From Candidatus Gallacutalibacter stercoravium (GTDB lineage Bacteria > Bacillota > Clostridia > Oscillospirales > Acutalibacteraceae), in NCBI GenBank assembly GCA_018716975.1, contig DVJE01000024.1:1-40841 (forward strand): DNA of 40,841 bases. The letters run 5' to 3'. Positions 29,094 through 37,768 of this stretch are shown in pieces (position 1 is the stretch's first letter; each line of letters begins with the position of its first letter). Below the pieces are notes generated by a model. The model ran no database searches, was not told where the DNA came from, and was given only the letters and a program-made list of their open reading frames with translations. The translations under genes were made by a program, and so were the position numbers.

Positions 29094-30500
29094 ATGGTAT
29101 TTTCCAGTCTAACCTTTTTATTCGCGTTCTTTCCTCTTTCTTTACTGCTATATTATGCAGTGCCTTATCGTTTCAAAAACTTTATTTTGCTGCTTACCGG
29201 CCTTGTCTTTTATGGATGGGGAGAGCCTGTTTATATTATCATCATGATTATCTCCATCTTTATCGACTATAGCGCCGGGCGAATTATGGATCATTTTTCT
29301 GAAAAACCTGCGATACGAAAAGCTGTGTTGTTGGTATCTGTTGTGATGAACCTGGGGTTATTAGGGGTATTTAAATACAGCTCCTTCTTCATCAGCAATA
29401 TAAACGCTCTGTTTGGAACCTCCCTCACGGATCCTCAGCTACCGCTGCCCATCGGCATTTCTTTTTATACGTTCCAAAGCATGAGTTATTCCATCGATCT
29501 ATACCGGCGTCAAATCCCTGTGCAAAAGAATATTATCAATTTCGGCGCATATGTAACGATGTTCCCTCAATTGGTGGCCGGCCCCATTGTACGATACGAA
29601 GATGTGCACCGGGAGTTAAACCACCGCACAATAACAACCGACAAAATCGCCGACGGCGTTTATCAGTTTATTGTTGGGCTGGCAAAAAAAGTGTTGCTAG
29701 CCAATAACCTTGGCTTTTTATGGACTACCATTAAAGCCCTACCGGTGCACGAAATTTCTCCCGCCACCGCCTGGATTGGTATTTTAGCGTTTACCTTCCA
29801 AATTTATTTTGATTTCAGCGGCTATTCCGATATGGCGATTGGTATGGGGAAAATGATGGGCTTCCACTTTCCTCAAAACTTCAATCTGCCCTATATTTCA
29901 AAAAGCATCAGCGAATTTTGGCGCCGGTGGCATATCACATTGGGCAGTTGGTTTCGCGAGTATGTTTACATCCCCCTGGGCGGCAACCGCAAAGGGATGA
30001 AACGCACGGTAATTAACCTGTTAATTGTTTGGACCCTAACCGGTTTTTGGCATGGGGCCAGCTGGAACTTTTTGCTGTGGGGTTTATACTTTGGCGTAAT
30101 CATTGTGGCCGAGCGGCTGTTCTTAGGCAAACTATTGCAGAAGCTGCCCGGGTTTGTTCAGATCTTTTATTCCTTCTTTTTAGTCGTTTTGGGATGGGTG
30201 CTGTTTGAGTTTGTAAACCTGCCCGATGTATGGAACTATCTAGGCGCCATGTTTGGGGCAAACGGCACGCCCTTTATCGACACCTCTTTCTTGTATTACT
30301 TGAAATCTAACCTAGTGGTGTTTGCCTTGGCCATTATTATTTCTTCTGGGATTGTTCAAAAGGGTTATGCTATCTTAGAACAAAAGGGCAATTGGCTGGT
30401 GCGCTATGTTACCCCTGTGGCCTGCATTCTAGTCTTTTTGTTGTGCACCGCTTATCTGGTAGATTCCACTTACAACCCGTTCTTATATTTCCGTTTTTAA
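29094..30500 (+). CDS. MBOAT-family O-acyltransferase (AlgI/DltB-like)
   Basis: A 468-residue polytopic membrane protein. AlgI-type signatures are visible: LTFLFAFFPLSLLLYYAVPYRFKNFILLLTGLVFYGWGEP at the N-terminus, FPQLVAGPIVRYEDV, DFSGYSDMAIGMGKMMGF, SEFWRRWHITLGSWFREYVYIPLGGNRKG and TGFWHGASWNF with the active-site histidine. Such enzymes pass acyl groups across the membrane for O-acetylation of a surface polysaccharide. AGGAGG lies six bases before the ATG. The next gene encodes a DHHW protein, the usual extracellular partner. The polymer modified is unknown; teichoic acid D-alanylation is unlikely because no dlt genes are nearby. Confidence 0.92.
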   Translation: MVFSSLTFLFAFFPLSLLLYYAVPYRFKNFILLLTGLVFYGWGEPVYIIIMIISIFIDYSAGRIMDHFSEKPAIRKAVLLVSVVMNLGLLGVFKYSSFFISNINALFGTSLTDPQLPLPIGISFYTFQSMSYSIDLYRRQIPVQKNIINFGAYVTMFPQLVAGPIVRYEDVHRELNHRTITTDKIADGVYQFIVGLAKKVLLANNLGFLWTTIKALPVHEISPATAWIGILAFTFQIYFDFSGYSDMAIGMGKMMGFHFPQNFNLPYISKSISEFWRRWHITLGSWFREYVYIPLGGNRKGMKRTVINLLIVWTLTGFWHGASWNFLLWGLYFGVIIVAERLFLGKLLQKLPGFVQIFYSFFLVVLGWVLFEFVNLPDVWNYLGAMFGANGTPFIDTSFLYYLKSNLVVFALAIIISSGIVQKGYAILEQKGNWLVRYVTPVACILVFLLCTAYLVDSTYNPFLYFRF

Positions 30501-30593
30501 GCGCGTATTGTTATCCCTGAACGATGTAGCCAACAGGCCGCCGTATTTGGCTGTGGTTTGCATCTCTGATCCAATAAATAAAGGAGCCGACTC

Positions 30594-31718
30594 ATGAAAG
30601 GAAAAAAATTCGCTGCGCTTGCGTTTTTCATTTGTATGTTTTTATTGCCGATTCTTACTTTTGCACTGCCCGCAAAACAATTTTCTGAAATTGAAAACCG
30701 TTATTTGGAAGAATTCCCAACACTCAATTTGCAAACCATTATGAACCGCAAATTTATGAACGGCTTTGAAAGCTATATTGCCGACCATTTTGTGGGGCGC
30801 GATCAATGGGTAGCGGTAAAGGGTTACTCTGAATATGCCATGGGCAAGCGCGAAAATAACGGTATCTTTTTGTGCGACAATGCGCTGATTGAGCATTTAG
30901 AAGAGCCCAACGAGGAGTATACGCAACAAAACATTCAGGGTATTCGGGATTTTGCCCAAAATACCGGCAAAACCCCCTATCTCATGCTTATCCCCTCCGC
31001 CTCAGAAATTCAGCAGGATCGGCTGCCGATGTTTGCCCAAACCTGGAGCCAAAAGGACTACACCGATTCCATCTGTTCCGCTTTGGAAGGCGTGGTAACC
31101 CCCATCGATTTGTATGGCACGCTAACCGAGCACAAGGATGATTATATTTATTATCGCACCGATCACCATTGGACCACATACGGCGCCTATTTGGCGTACC
31201 AGCAGCTTTCGAATTATCTACCGCTTGTGTCATTAGAGCCCGAAAGCGTTGACAATCCTGTTTCAGATAGCTTTTTAGGCACTCTCTATTCTAAAGCGGG
31301 CTACCGCAATGTGCAGGCCGATACTATGAATGCTTACCGCATTCCAGAAGGCCGCACGGTGCAGGGCTCTGTGTTTACCGGCCAAGAAACCAAAGAATAC
31401 GATTCCCCTTATTTTGCCGAAAAGCTGGATGTAAAGGATAAATACTCCTACTTCTTGGGTGAAAACCAGCCTATTGTTACCTTAAACAGCAACGCCGGCA
31501 CGGGGAAAAAGTTGTTAGTCTTTAAAGACTCCTATGCGCACAGCTTGGCCCCCATGCTGACAGAAAGCTACGATCAAATCACCTTGGTGGATTTGCGTTA
31601 TATCAACGGCGGCTACAGCGAGTATATCGATGTGTCGCAATACGACGATGTGTTGATGATGTACAGCGTGGATGTCTTCGCGCATCAGCAAAACCCCTCC
31701 AAGCTCAGCAATCCCTAA
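30594..31718 (+). CDS. DHHW (AlgX/AlgJ-like) secreted acetyltransfer partner
   Basis: A 374-residue protein with an N-terminal signal anchor (KFAALAFFICMFLLPILTFALP) and an SGNH-like extracellular domain. The DHHW motif is exact at residues 190-193 (YYRTDHHWTTYGAY). A nucleophile segment LLVFKDSYAHSLAPML lies near the C-terminus, and YDDVLMMYSVDVF ends the fold. Proteins of this group take acetyl groups exported by the adjacent MBOAT and place them on a wall or exopolysaccharide. The gene follows the MBOAT gene by 93 bp and ends at a strong terminator. Confidence 0.9.
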   Translation: MKGKKFAALAFFICMFLLPILTFALPAKQFSEIENRYLEEFPTLNLQTIMNRKFMNGFESYIADHFVGRDQWVAVKGYSEYAMGKRENNGIFLCDNALIEHLEEPNEEYTQQNIQGIRDFAQNTGKTPYLMLIPSASEIQQDRLPMFAQTWSQKDYTDSICSALEGVVTPIDLYGTLTEHKDDYIYYRTDHHWTTYGAYLAYQQLSNYLPLVSLEPESVDNPVSDSFLGTLYSKAGYRNVQADTMNAYRIPEGRTVQGSVFTGQETKEYDSPYFAEKLDVKDKYSYFLGENQPIVTLNSNAGTGKKLLVFKDSYAHSLAPMLTESYDQITLVDLRYINGGYSEYIDVSQYDDVLMMYSVDVFAHQQNPSKLSNP

Positions 31719-31731
31719 TCGTTCACAAGCA

Positions 31732-31767
31732 AACAGCCGTGCGATTCAATTGAGTCGCACGGCTGTT
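31732..31767 (+). terminator. Terminator of MBOAT-DHHW operon
   Basis: AACAGCCGTGCGA and TCGCACGGCTGTT form a perfect 13-bp stem with a 10-nt loop. The tail TGTCATTCATATATTTT is only moderately T-rich. Confidence 0.8.
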
Positions 31768-31888
31768 GTCATTCATATATTTTAGCGAAAAGGCTCCCTC
31801 TAACTAGGCCAAGGGAAGTAAAAAGCTGGAACGGGTATCAATAATTTCGCCACTTATATCGCTTATCCCACACCATAAATAGAGAACT

Positions 31889-32228
31889 TTATGTATCAAG
31901 CGCAGCCTTCTGTTGTAGTAAGACCGCCGCTTGTTCCTCGTTTGTCGGTATAAAATGCCCTTCTTCGAGCTTTTCCCATCCCTCGGATTTGCCTCCGGGG
32001 ATTTAATTTTAGCACGTCAAAAATCTCAATAACCAACGCTAGAGAAATTAGAATGTAAACACACCAAGCTAAATATGACACAACGTGTGCAAAAGTTAAT
32101 GATGCATACCACAAGCGGGGTATTCTCCTCCCAGCGGAAAGAACGCTTCTCTCACTTCCTTTTCGCTCTTCTAGCTCTTCGAATACAAGGGCTGGCTGTT
32201 TTCCCGAATGAGAAAACGGCCTGCGCAC
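31889..32228 (-). pseudogene. Small membrane protein gene, probably frameshifted
   Basis: The first frame (start GTG at 32228) contains a membrane segment, FAHVVSYLAWCVYILISLALVIEIFDVL. After that it becomes basic and loses coding character. The adjacent frame at about 31990 reads GGKSEGWEKLEEGHFIPTNEEQAAVLLQQKAALDT and stops at 31889-31891. This looks like a genuine soluble tail with good codon choice. One base gained or lost near 31997-32010 would join them into a protein of about 110 residues. No ribosome site is evident at 32228. I do not recognise the family. The remaining DNA 31770-31888 and 32229-32352 contains nothing else I can name. Confidence 0.4.
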
Positions 32229-32352
32229 ACCAAAAAATAAACTTCATGCACTTTGTTTGTGTTCCCTGCGGGGTGCGGCCTATTTTTCTAGAGAGGGCGA
32301 CTGTTGGTGGTATACAACAATCGCTATTTCAACGATTTTAGGAGGAATATTT

Positions 32353-32823
32353 ATGATTATACCAATCAATAACGACCTACGGCCAAAAGTAAATCAGCTG
32401 ATAGCAGACGAATGGGCAGGGCCAATTGTGGTAACAAAAGGCGTTGCGCATGATACCTCAACCGCCGACGGATTTGTTTCTATTGACAACGGGGTATTAA
32501 CCGGATATATCCTCTACACCATTCAAAACCATCAATGCGAAATATTAGCCTTACAAAGTTTGGTTGAAAATCACGGCATAGGTTCCAATTTAATAAAATC
32601 GGTTATCAATATCGCAAAAAGCAGCAGTTGTACACGAGTTTGGCTAATAACGACCAACGACAATGTTCACGCCATACGATATTATCAAAAGTTCGGGTTT
32701 GAACTAACCGGGGTTTATATCAATGCCCTTGATGAATCAAGAAAACAAAAGCCGTCGATTCCTCAGTTTGGAAATGAAGGCATTCCATTGAAGCATGAGT
32801 TCGAGTTTAGTTACTCCTTGTAA
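32353..32823 (+). CDS. GNAT-family N-acetyltransferase
   Basis: A 156-residue GNAT protein. Acetyl-CoA binding is indicated by LALQSLVENHGIGSNLIKSVINIAKSS (the Q/RxxGxG/A region in variant form), followed by RVWLITTNDNVHAIRYYQKFGFELTGVY, the typical motif B. The substrate is not predictable. AGGAGG lies seven bases before the ATG. The last 17 bp overlap the end of the convergent sfsA gene. A longer upstream frame lacks a ribosome site. Confidence 0.88.
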   Translation: MIIPINNDLRPKVNQLIADEWAGPIVVTKGVAHDTSTADGFVSIDNGVLTGYILYTIQNHQCEILALQSLVENHGIGSNLIKSVINIAKSSSCTRVWLITTNDNVHAIRYYQKFGFELTGVYINALDESRKQKPSIPQFGNEGIPLKHEFEFSYSL

Positions 32824-33520
32824 CCCTGCAATCGTCGCCCGGCAAAAGCACAGGCAAGGGTGCGTCCAGCGTCATGGAATCCGGCGTTACGATACAATCC
32901 CGTGCCAGCAGTACCACGCCTGCTTTTCGTGCCTGCTCCAACGTTTGGGCAAAGGCTGGATGGGTGCGCAAGTTCGGCTTAACACAGCACACTCCTTTCA
33001 TCTGTACTACAAACAGCAAATAGGCTTGATATCCCTCATGCTGCGCCTGGCATAACTCTTGCACATGCTTGATCCCTCGCTCTGTTGGGGCGTCGGGAAA
33101 ATAGGCTTGGCCGTTTTCTTCTAAGGTAACGCCTTTCACCTCCATCAGCAAAGGGCCGTTGGGGCGTTCCAGATAAAAATCCAAACGGGAATCGCCATAG
33201 CGAAACTCCGGTCTAACAGCGCTAACCTCTCCCATTCCGCCGTTTATCAACCATTCCCCTACTGCTGCGTTGGGCGCCTGTGAATCGATATTAATCAGTA
33301 GATTATTTTTGTAAACCGCAATGAGATCGTATTGGGTTTTTCTCGTAGCCAACTTTAAAGCCCTGCTTAACACTACGTTAGCCCCGGGCATCAGCAGTTC
33401 TTTACAGCGGCCGGTATTTTTAACATGGCACAATTCTTTGTTCCCATTGATTTCAACCCAAGCGGTAAATCGATTCGGCCGTTCTAAAAAACGCGCCACA
33501 CATACATGCTCGTATCGCAT
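32807..33520 (-). CDS. sfsA: SfsA family DNA-binding protein / nuclease-like
   Basis: A 237-residue SfsA homologue, named from sugar fermentation stimulation in Escherichia coli, with a nuclease-like fold; its role in Firmicutes is unclear. Conserved parts: ARFLERPNRFTAWVEING (OB-like N-terminus), HVKNTGRCKELLMPGANVVL, SRLDFYLE and LLMEVKGVTLEENGQAYFPDAPTERGIKHVQEL, the last containing the likely metal-binding E-V-K site. The end overlaps the GNAT gene tail to tail. Confidence 0.93.
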   Translation of the reverse strand: MRYEHVCVARFLERPNRFTAWVEINGNKELCHVKNTGRCKELLMPGANVVLSRALKLATRKTQYDLIAVYKNNLLINIDSQAPNAAVGEWLINGGMGEVSAVRPEFRYGDSRLDFYLERPNGPLLMEVKGVTLEENGQAYFPDAPTERGIKHVQELCQAQHEGYQAYLLFVVQMKGVCCVKPNLRTHPAFAQTLEQARKAGVVLLARDCIVTPDSMTLDAPLPVLLPGDDCRVTRSN

Positions 33521-33567
33521 TTGCTCACCATATAAAAAATATTAAATATATTTTTCTGATTAACTTT

Positions 33568-34047
33568 TTATTTGTGATACTTTCCGTTTGAAGCAATTTG
33601 AAACGCCCTATAAACTTGTTCGCACAGCATAACCCGCGCCAACTGATGCGGAAACGTCATGGGGGACATAGAAAGCCGTAAGGCCGCCGCTTGCTTTACC
33701 TGTTGCGAAAGGCCCCAAGATCCGCCGATGATAAACGCCAATTTTCCGCAGCCGTTTACTGCCTCTCGTTGCATATATTCTGACAGCGCGGTGGATGAAA
33801 GCTCCTTCCCTTCAATACACAAGGCAATTATCTGGGCTTCTTGCGCCCTTTGCAGCAACCTTTGCCCTTCTTTTTCTAAAGCGGCAGCTATCTGTGCTTG
33901 AGATGGTTTATCCGGTAAACGGCTTTCCTCCACCTCTTCAATCGTAAAACGGCAAAATGCACCCAACCGCTTGGCATATTCGGCACAGGCTGCGCGCCAA
34001 TACGCCTCTTTTAGTTTGCCCACACAAATAATCTGAACCGCTATCAC
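33568..34047 (-). CDS. rlmH: RlmH, 23S rRNA pseudouridine-1915 N3-methyltransferase
   Basis: A 159-residue SPOUT methyltransferase that methylates pseudouridine 1915 in helix 69 of 23S rRNA on assembled ribosomes. IAVQIICVGKLKEAYW opens the protein. The SAM-binding knot region reads IALCIEGKELSSTALSEYM and KLAFIIGGSWGLSQQV, and the C-terminus LRLSMSPMTFPHQLARVMLCEQVYRAFQIASNGKYHK is diagnostic. The GTG at 34047 gives the family's usual length and has GAGG nine bases upstream; longer starts are rejected. This gene is the integration site of SCC elements in staphylococci, but nothing is inserted here. Confidence 0.95.
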   Translation of the reverse strand: MIAVQIICVGKLKEAYWRAACAEYAKRLGAFCRFTIEEVEESRLPDKPSQAQIAAALEKEGQRLLQRAQEAQIIALCIEGKELSSTALSEYMQREAVNGCGKLAFIIGGSWGLSQQVKQAAALRLSMSPMTFPHQLARVMLCEQVYRAFQIASNGKYHK

Positions 34048-34265
34048 GCACATTCTCCTCTTACGTCTACCTGCCGCCGGATAAACCGGCGGCATTTTCA
34101 TAACGTTTACTTACTTTTTAACCGCAATAAGCAACACCAGCGCGTGGCCAGATAGAAAAAAGAAACGCCACCCGCGGTTCTGTCTTTTATAAAGGCACAG
34201 CCTGTTTTACAAGGAACCGGGCTTGGTTGTCTGCCGTTCTGTCCTATTCGTTGATTTCTTACACG

Positions 34266-34294
34266 CAAAAAGAGGCGGTTAATAAACAACCGCC
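34266..34294 (-). terminator. Terminator of MBL-fold gene
   Basis: On the minus strand GGCGGTT and AACCGCC flank a 7-nt loop and are followed by TCTTTTTG. The stem includes the last codons and stop of the MBL-fold gene. The 34048-34265 spacer has a further GCCGCCGG/CCGGCGGC hairpin near 34072-34093 and no gene. Confidence 0.78.
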
Positions 34295-35070
34295 ATTCCT
34301 GTGCATTCTCTACTTGCCACCAACAATTTAAAATCCACCCCTTCTTTCATGCCGCACTGGGTCAAACAGCACAAAGAGGTCTGATATGCTAGCTGAGGCA
34401 AATTATTTTCATCGCTCAAATGCGCCAGCACAAACCGGCGCGTCCCCGACAGCACAAAGCCCGAAAGCTCCTGTGCACAAGCCGTATTGGAAAGATGGCC
34501 GCTTTTTGATAAAATCCGTCTCTTTAGCGGATACGGATAGCTGCCGTTTTGCAGCATACCCACATCGTGATTGGATTCCAGCACAGCCACATCGGCGCCC
34601 TTTACCGCCTGGCGCACATTAGGCGTAATATAGCCTAAATCCGTGGCGATCACCGCTTTGCGCCCGTCTGCTGTATGTACACAATAACCCACGCTTTCAC
34701 GTGCATCATGAGAGGTGCGAAATGGTACAACGCACATACCGCCCACACAAATTCCCTTTTCTTCCGCCACATAAGCCGGGTATTTGCCGTTGAGCACCTC
34801 CATATCGCACAGCGCTTCTAACGTGCCTTGAGAAGAATACACCGGGATCTGATAACGGGAAGCGAGCACCCGCAGGCCTTGAATATGATCCGAATGCTCA
34901 TGCGTCACAAAAATAGCGCGGATGGATTTGATATCTAGCTCATTCTCTCGCAAAGCGCCCTCCAGCTGTTTGGCGCTGCGTCCTGCATCTACCAAAATTC
35001 CTTCTCCACCCGAGCCTATATAATAACTGTTGCCGCTGCTACCGCTAAAAAGCGGGCACAACTTCGCCAT
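34279..35070 (-). CDS. MBL-fold metallo-hydrolase (WalJ/YycJ-like)
   Basis: A 263-residue metallo-beta-lactamase-fold protein. The start MAKLCPLFSGSSGNSYYIG and the metal motif VTHEHSDHIQGLRVL (HxHxDH) match the YycJ/WalJ group, which has been linked to DNA-end processing and cell-wall homeostasis. Further metal ligands are in FRTSHDARESVGY, AVIATDLGYI and SGHLSN. The ATG at 35070 has GGGAGAAGG just upstream; an alternative 11 codons earlier is less consistent with the family. In this genome it is not beside a walRK operon. Confidence 0.88.
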   Translation of the reverse strand: MAKLCPLFSGSSGNSYYIGSGGEGILVDAGRSAKQLEGALRENELDIKSIRAIFVTHEHSDHIQGLRVLASRYQIPVYSSQGTLEALCDMEVLNGKYPAYVAEEKGICVGGMCVVPFRTSHDARESVGYCVHTADGRKAVIATDLGYITPNVRQAVKGADVAVLESNHDVGMLQNGSYPYPLKRRILSKSGHLSNTACAQELSGFVLSGTRRFVLAHLSDENNLPQLAYQTSLCCLTQCGMKEGVDFKLLVASRECTGMAVVY

Positions 35071-35175
35071 TTGCCTTCTCCCAACCCACAGATATAAAGC
35101 CACAACTCATCCACCGGCCTGCAAATCATTCGCAGGCCGGCATTTACTACCTTTTTATGATTCAGCCATTTGCCT

Positions 35176-36459
35176 TTAGAGTGCTTTCGCAGGCACCTTC
35201 TCCGGCACCGAAGCAACTCGAATATCGGCGCCCAAAGAGCGGAATTTTTCTACCACCGCTTCATATCCGCGCTCAATATGCTCCACTTCATCAATTTGGG
35301 TGACACCGCGCGCAACCAAACCTGCAATGATCATCGCGGCACCCGCACGCAGATCCACTGCTTTTACCGGCGCGCCCACCAGCTCTTTTACGCCTTCCAC
35401 CACGGCGATCCTGCCGTCCACCGAAATTTTCGCACCCAAACGGCGCAGTTCCTCTACATAGCGGTAACGGGAATCAAACACGCTTTCATTGATGATACTC
35501 GTTCCATCCGCAATCGAAAGTAAAACCGCAAACTGCGATTGCATATCGGTGGGGAAACCGGGATGCGGCATCGTTTTAATATTGCATTTATTCAAATGAT
35601 CGCAGCCGATCACCCGCACAGACTCGTCATATTCTTCTACGGTAACACCCATCTCTTCCAGCTTCGCGGTAATAGACTCCAAATGCTTGGGAATAACGTT
35701 ATGCACCACAACATCGCCCTTGGTTGCGGCCGCAGCTACCATATAAGTGCCTGCCTCGATTTGATCGGGGATGATAGAATAGGTAGCTCCTTCTAAATGA
35801 TCAACTCCGTGTATTTTAATCACATCCGTGCCTGCACCACGCACATCGGCCCCCATCGTATTTAAGAAGTTGGCCAAATCTACAACATGCGGCTCTTTGG
35901 CAGCATTTTCAATCACCGTTAGGCCCGGCGTTTTTACCGCCGCCAACATAATATTGATGGTAGCGCCTACCGTTACCATATCCAAATAGATATTATTGCC
36001 TTTTAGCTGCTTAGCCGAAACATCCACCATGCCGCCTTCTAAGCTATAGGTGGCGCCTAAGGCAGAAAAGCCCTTTAAATGCTGATCAATGGGGCGCACA
36101 CAAAAATCACAGCCGCCGGGCATTGCCACAACAGCCCGAGAAAACCTGCCCAAAAGAGCCCCTAATAAGTAAGAAGAAGCCCGCATTTGGCGTACCGGTT
36201 CATATGGCGCCACCATAGAAGCAATTGGTCTGGGATCAATTTCCATGGTAGATTTATTCACCATGCGCACCTTAGCGCCCATTTCTTTTAAAATGCGGGC
36301 AAAAATTGCTACATCGCTAATATTGGGGATATTTTCAATGCGACATACCCCATCGGACAAAATCGTTGCTGGTATAATGGCATCGGCTGCGTTTTTCGCG
36401 CCGCTTATATACACATCCCCCGTCAGCCTGTTACCACCGGTTACAATAAATTTATCCAC
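35176..36459 (-). CDS. murA: UDP-N-acetylglucosamine 1-carboxyvinyltransferase
   Basis: A 427-residue MurA, which transfers enolpyruvate to UDP-GlcNAc in the first committed step of peptidoglycan synthesis. The catalytic cysteine lies in MPGGCDFCVRP (residue 117, matching Cys115 of Escherichia coli), so fosfomycin sensitivity is expected at this site. A second cysteine lies at 120. Other conserved parts: GGNRLTGDVYISGAKNAADAIIPA, RPIDQHLKGFSALGA, VTVGATINIMLAA and DLRAGAAMIIAGLVA. The GTG at 36459 has AGGAG six bases upstream. Its promoter at 36692-36720 leaves a leader of about 225 nt without an evident fold. Confidence 0.96.
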   Translation of the reverse strand: MDKFIVTGGNRLTGDVYISGAKNAADAIIPATILSDGVCRIENIPNISDVAIFARILKEMGAKVRMVNKSTMEIDPRPIASMVAPYEPVRQMRASSYLLGALLGRFSRAVVAMPGGCDFCVRPIDQHLKGFSALGATYSLEGGMVDVSAKQLKGNNIYLDMVTVGATINIMLAAVKTPGLTVIENAAKEPHVVDLANFLNTMGADVRGAGTDVIKIHGVDHLEGATYSIIPDQIEAGTYMVAAAATKGDVVVHNVIPKHLESITAKLEEMGVTVEEYDESVRVIGCDHLNKCNIKTMPHPGFPTDMQSQFAVLLSIADGTSIINESVFDSRYRYVEELRRLGAKISVDGRIAVVEGVKELVGAPVKAVDLRAGAAMIIAGLVARGVTQIDEVEHIERGYEAVVEKFRSLGADIRVASVPEKVPAKAL

Positions 36460-36691
36460 ACGGCACACTCCTAATTCCTATCTCAACTTTTGAGGCTCTC
36501 TTCAAGCACACGATAATTGTGCGGCTCTTCTCTTACTCTCCCCGCAACAGCCTCAATATATGCAGGGCTCTTTAGACAAAATATAAAGGCCTATCTTCTT
36601 CTTTGTTTTAAAATAACAAAAGCAAAAAAATTGGCCGGTAATTTCAATGTTATATCGAAAAATCATAACGTTTTATTCTAGTGCAGTAATT

Positions 36692-36720
36692 ATGATAATA
36701 CATTATTCATAAATTGTCAA
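36692..36720 (-). promoter_or_regulatory. Sigma-A promoter of murA
   Basis: TTGACA (36715-36720) and TATCAT (36692-36697) are 17 bp apart on the minus strand. The spacer 36460-36781 holds this promoter and AT-rich DNA, with no gene. Confidence 0.78.
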
Positions 36721-36781
36721 TTACAGTAAAATTACAAGTGTGTCATAAATGCTGCAATCGTTCTTCGCAGTTGTCTCTCTG

Positions 36782-37663
36782 TTAATTGGTGCTTCGGTTC
36801 CCGCCGGCTAGCAATGGGGCAATATCCGGCGGCAAGGGGCTATGAATTGTCACCTTATCCCCTTTGGGAGTAAAAAAGCCAACCTGGCGGCAATGTAACG
36901 CTTGGCGAGGCAGCAGCGCCGTGCTCCCCCCATACAAATCATCCCCTACCAACGGATGCCCGGCGTTGGCCATATGCACCCGTATCTGATGCGTGCGCCC
37001 GGTTTGCAAAGTGAGCAGCACAACTGTAAAAACAGTTGAATTGCAAGAAAGATCTTCCAGTGCCCGCCACTGTGTTACAGCCTCTTGACCGCCTGCGCCC
37101 ACTTCCCGGCGAATTTTACTACCCGCCTGTAAACGAATGGGGGCGTCTATCACGCCCTCACCCGTGAGTGTACCTTCGCATAAGGCTAAATATTCCTTTT
37201 GTATGCTCTTCGAAATACAATAAGCCGCGTGGGCATTTTTCGCTACGATTACGGCCCCTGAGGTTCCGCTATCCAACCTGCCCACGCAACGAAAAGCCCA
37301 TCTTTCTTTTCTGCGCGCGGCATAGGCCGCCGCTGCGTTAGCCAAAGAGTCGCAATCATGGCCTGGCGACGGATGAACGGGCATCCCCGGCGGCTTATCA
37401 AATACGATCACATCGCCATCCTCCCAAAGTACGGGCACATCTACCTGCAAGCCGGGCAGATGGTTTTCTCCGGCGGGGGGATGGATCTCTAGGAAATCAC
37501 CTTGTTGTAAACGCGTGGTGGCAATAGCCGGCCTGCCGTTTAATAAAATACCATTTTCTGCTTTTTTTAGCCGCGTCAACGTGCGGGCTGAAACACCGCA
37601 ATATAGCCGTAAAAAACTTTTTACCATTGCGCCGTCCCACTGGGGAGGGATTCTCCAATCCAT
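36782..37663 (-). CDS. RluA-family pseudouridine synthase
   Basis: A 293-residue protein. An S4-like RNA-binding N-terminus (ARTLTRLKKAENGILLNGRPAIATTRLQQGDFLEIHPP) is followed by the RluA catalytic domain with VFDKPPGMPVHPSPGH, CVGRLDSGTSGAVIVAKNAHAA (catalytic Asp in GRLDSGTSG) and LQTGRTHQIRVHMANAGHPLVGDDLYGG. It converts specific uridines in rRNA or tRNA; the target cannot be read from the sequence. The ATG at 37663 was chosen because GGTGA lies close upstream and the family start fits. It follows the ilvE terminator. Confidence 0.92.
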   Translation of the reverse strand: MDWRIPPQWDGAMVKSFLRLYCGVSARTLTRLKKAENGILLNGRPAIATTRLQQGDFLEIHPPAGENHLPGLQVDVPVLWEDGDVIVFDKPPGMPVHPSPGHDCDSLANAAAAYAARRKERWAFRCVGRLDSGTSGAVIVAKNAHAAYCISKSIQKEYLALCEGTLTGEGVIDAPIRLQAGSKIRREVGAGGQEAVTQWRALEDLSCNSTVFTVVLLTLQTGRTHQIRVHMANAGHPLVGDDLYGGSTALLPRQALHCRQVGFFTPKGDKVTIHSPLPPDIAPLLAGGNRSTN

Positions 37664-37716
37664 ATTTTCACCATCCTTGCTGGGTATCGCGGCCCGCCGC
37701 CCCATTTATCCGTTCA

Positions 37717-37748
37717 CAAAAACGCAGGGTGGGAGGCTCCCACCCTGC
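37717..37748 (-). terminator. Terminator of ilvE
   Basis: On the minus strand GCAGGGTGGGAG and CTCCCACCCTGC form a 12-bp stem with a single-base loop spacer, followed by GTTTTTG. Confidence 0.88.
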
Positions 37749-37768
37749 AAAAAAATTAAGGATTCTAT

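Noticed and set aside
32807-32823. Antisense regulation from the GNAT/sfsA tail-to-tail overlap
   Set aside because: A 17-bp convergent overlap is common and there is no terminator or other feature implying a regulatory role.
33568-34047. SCC-like insertion at rlmH
   Set aside because: rlmH is intact at its 3' end and no recombinase or repeat lies beside it.
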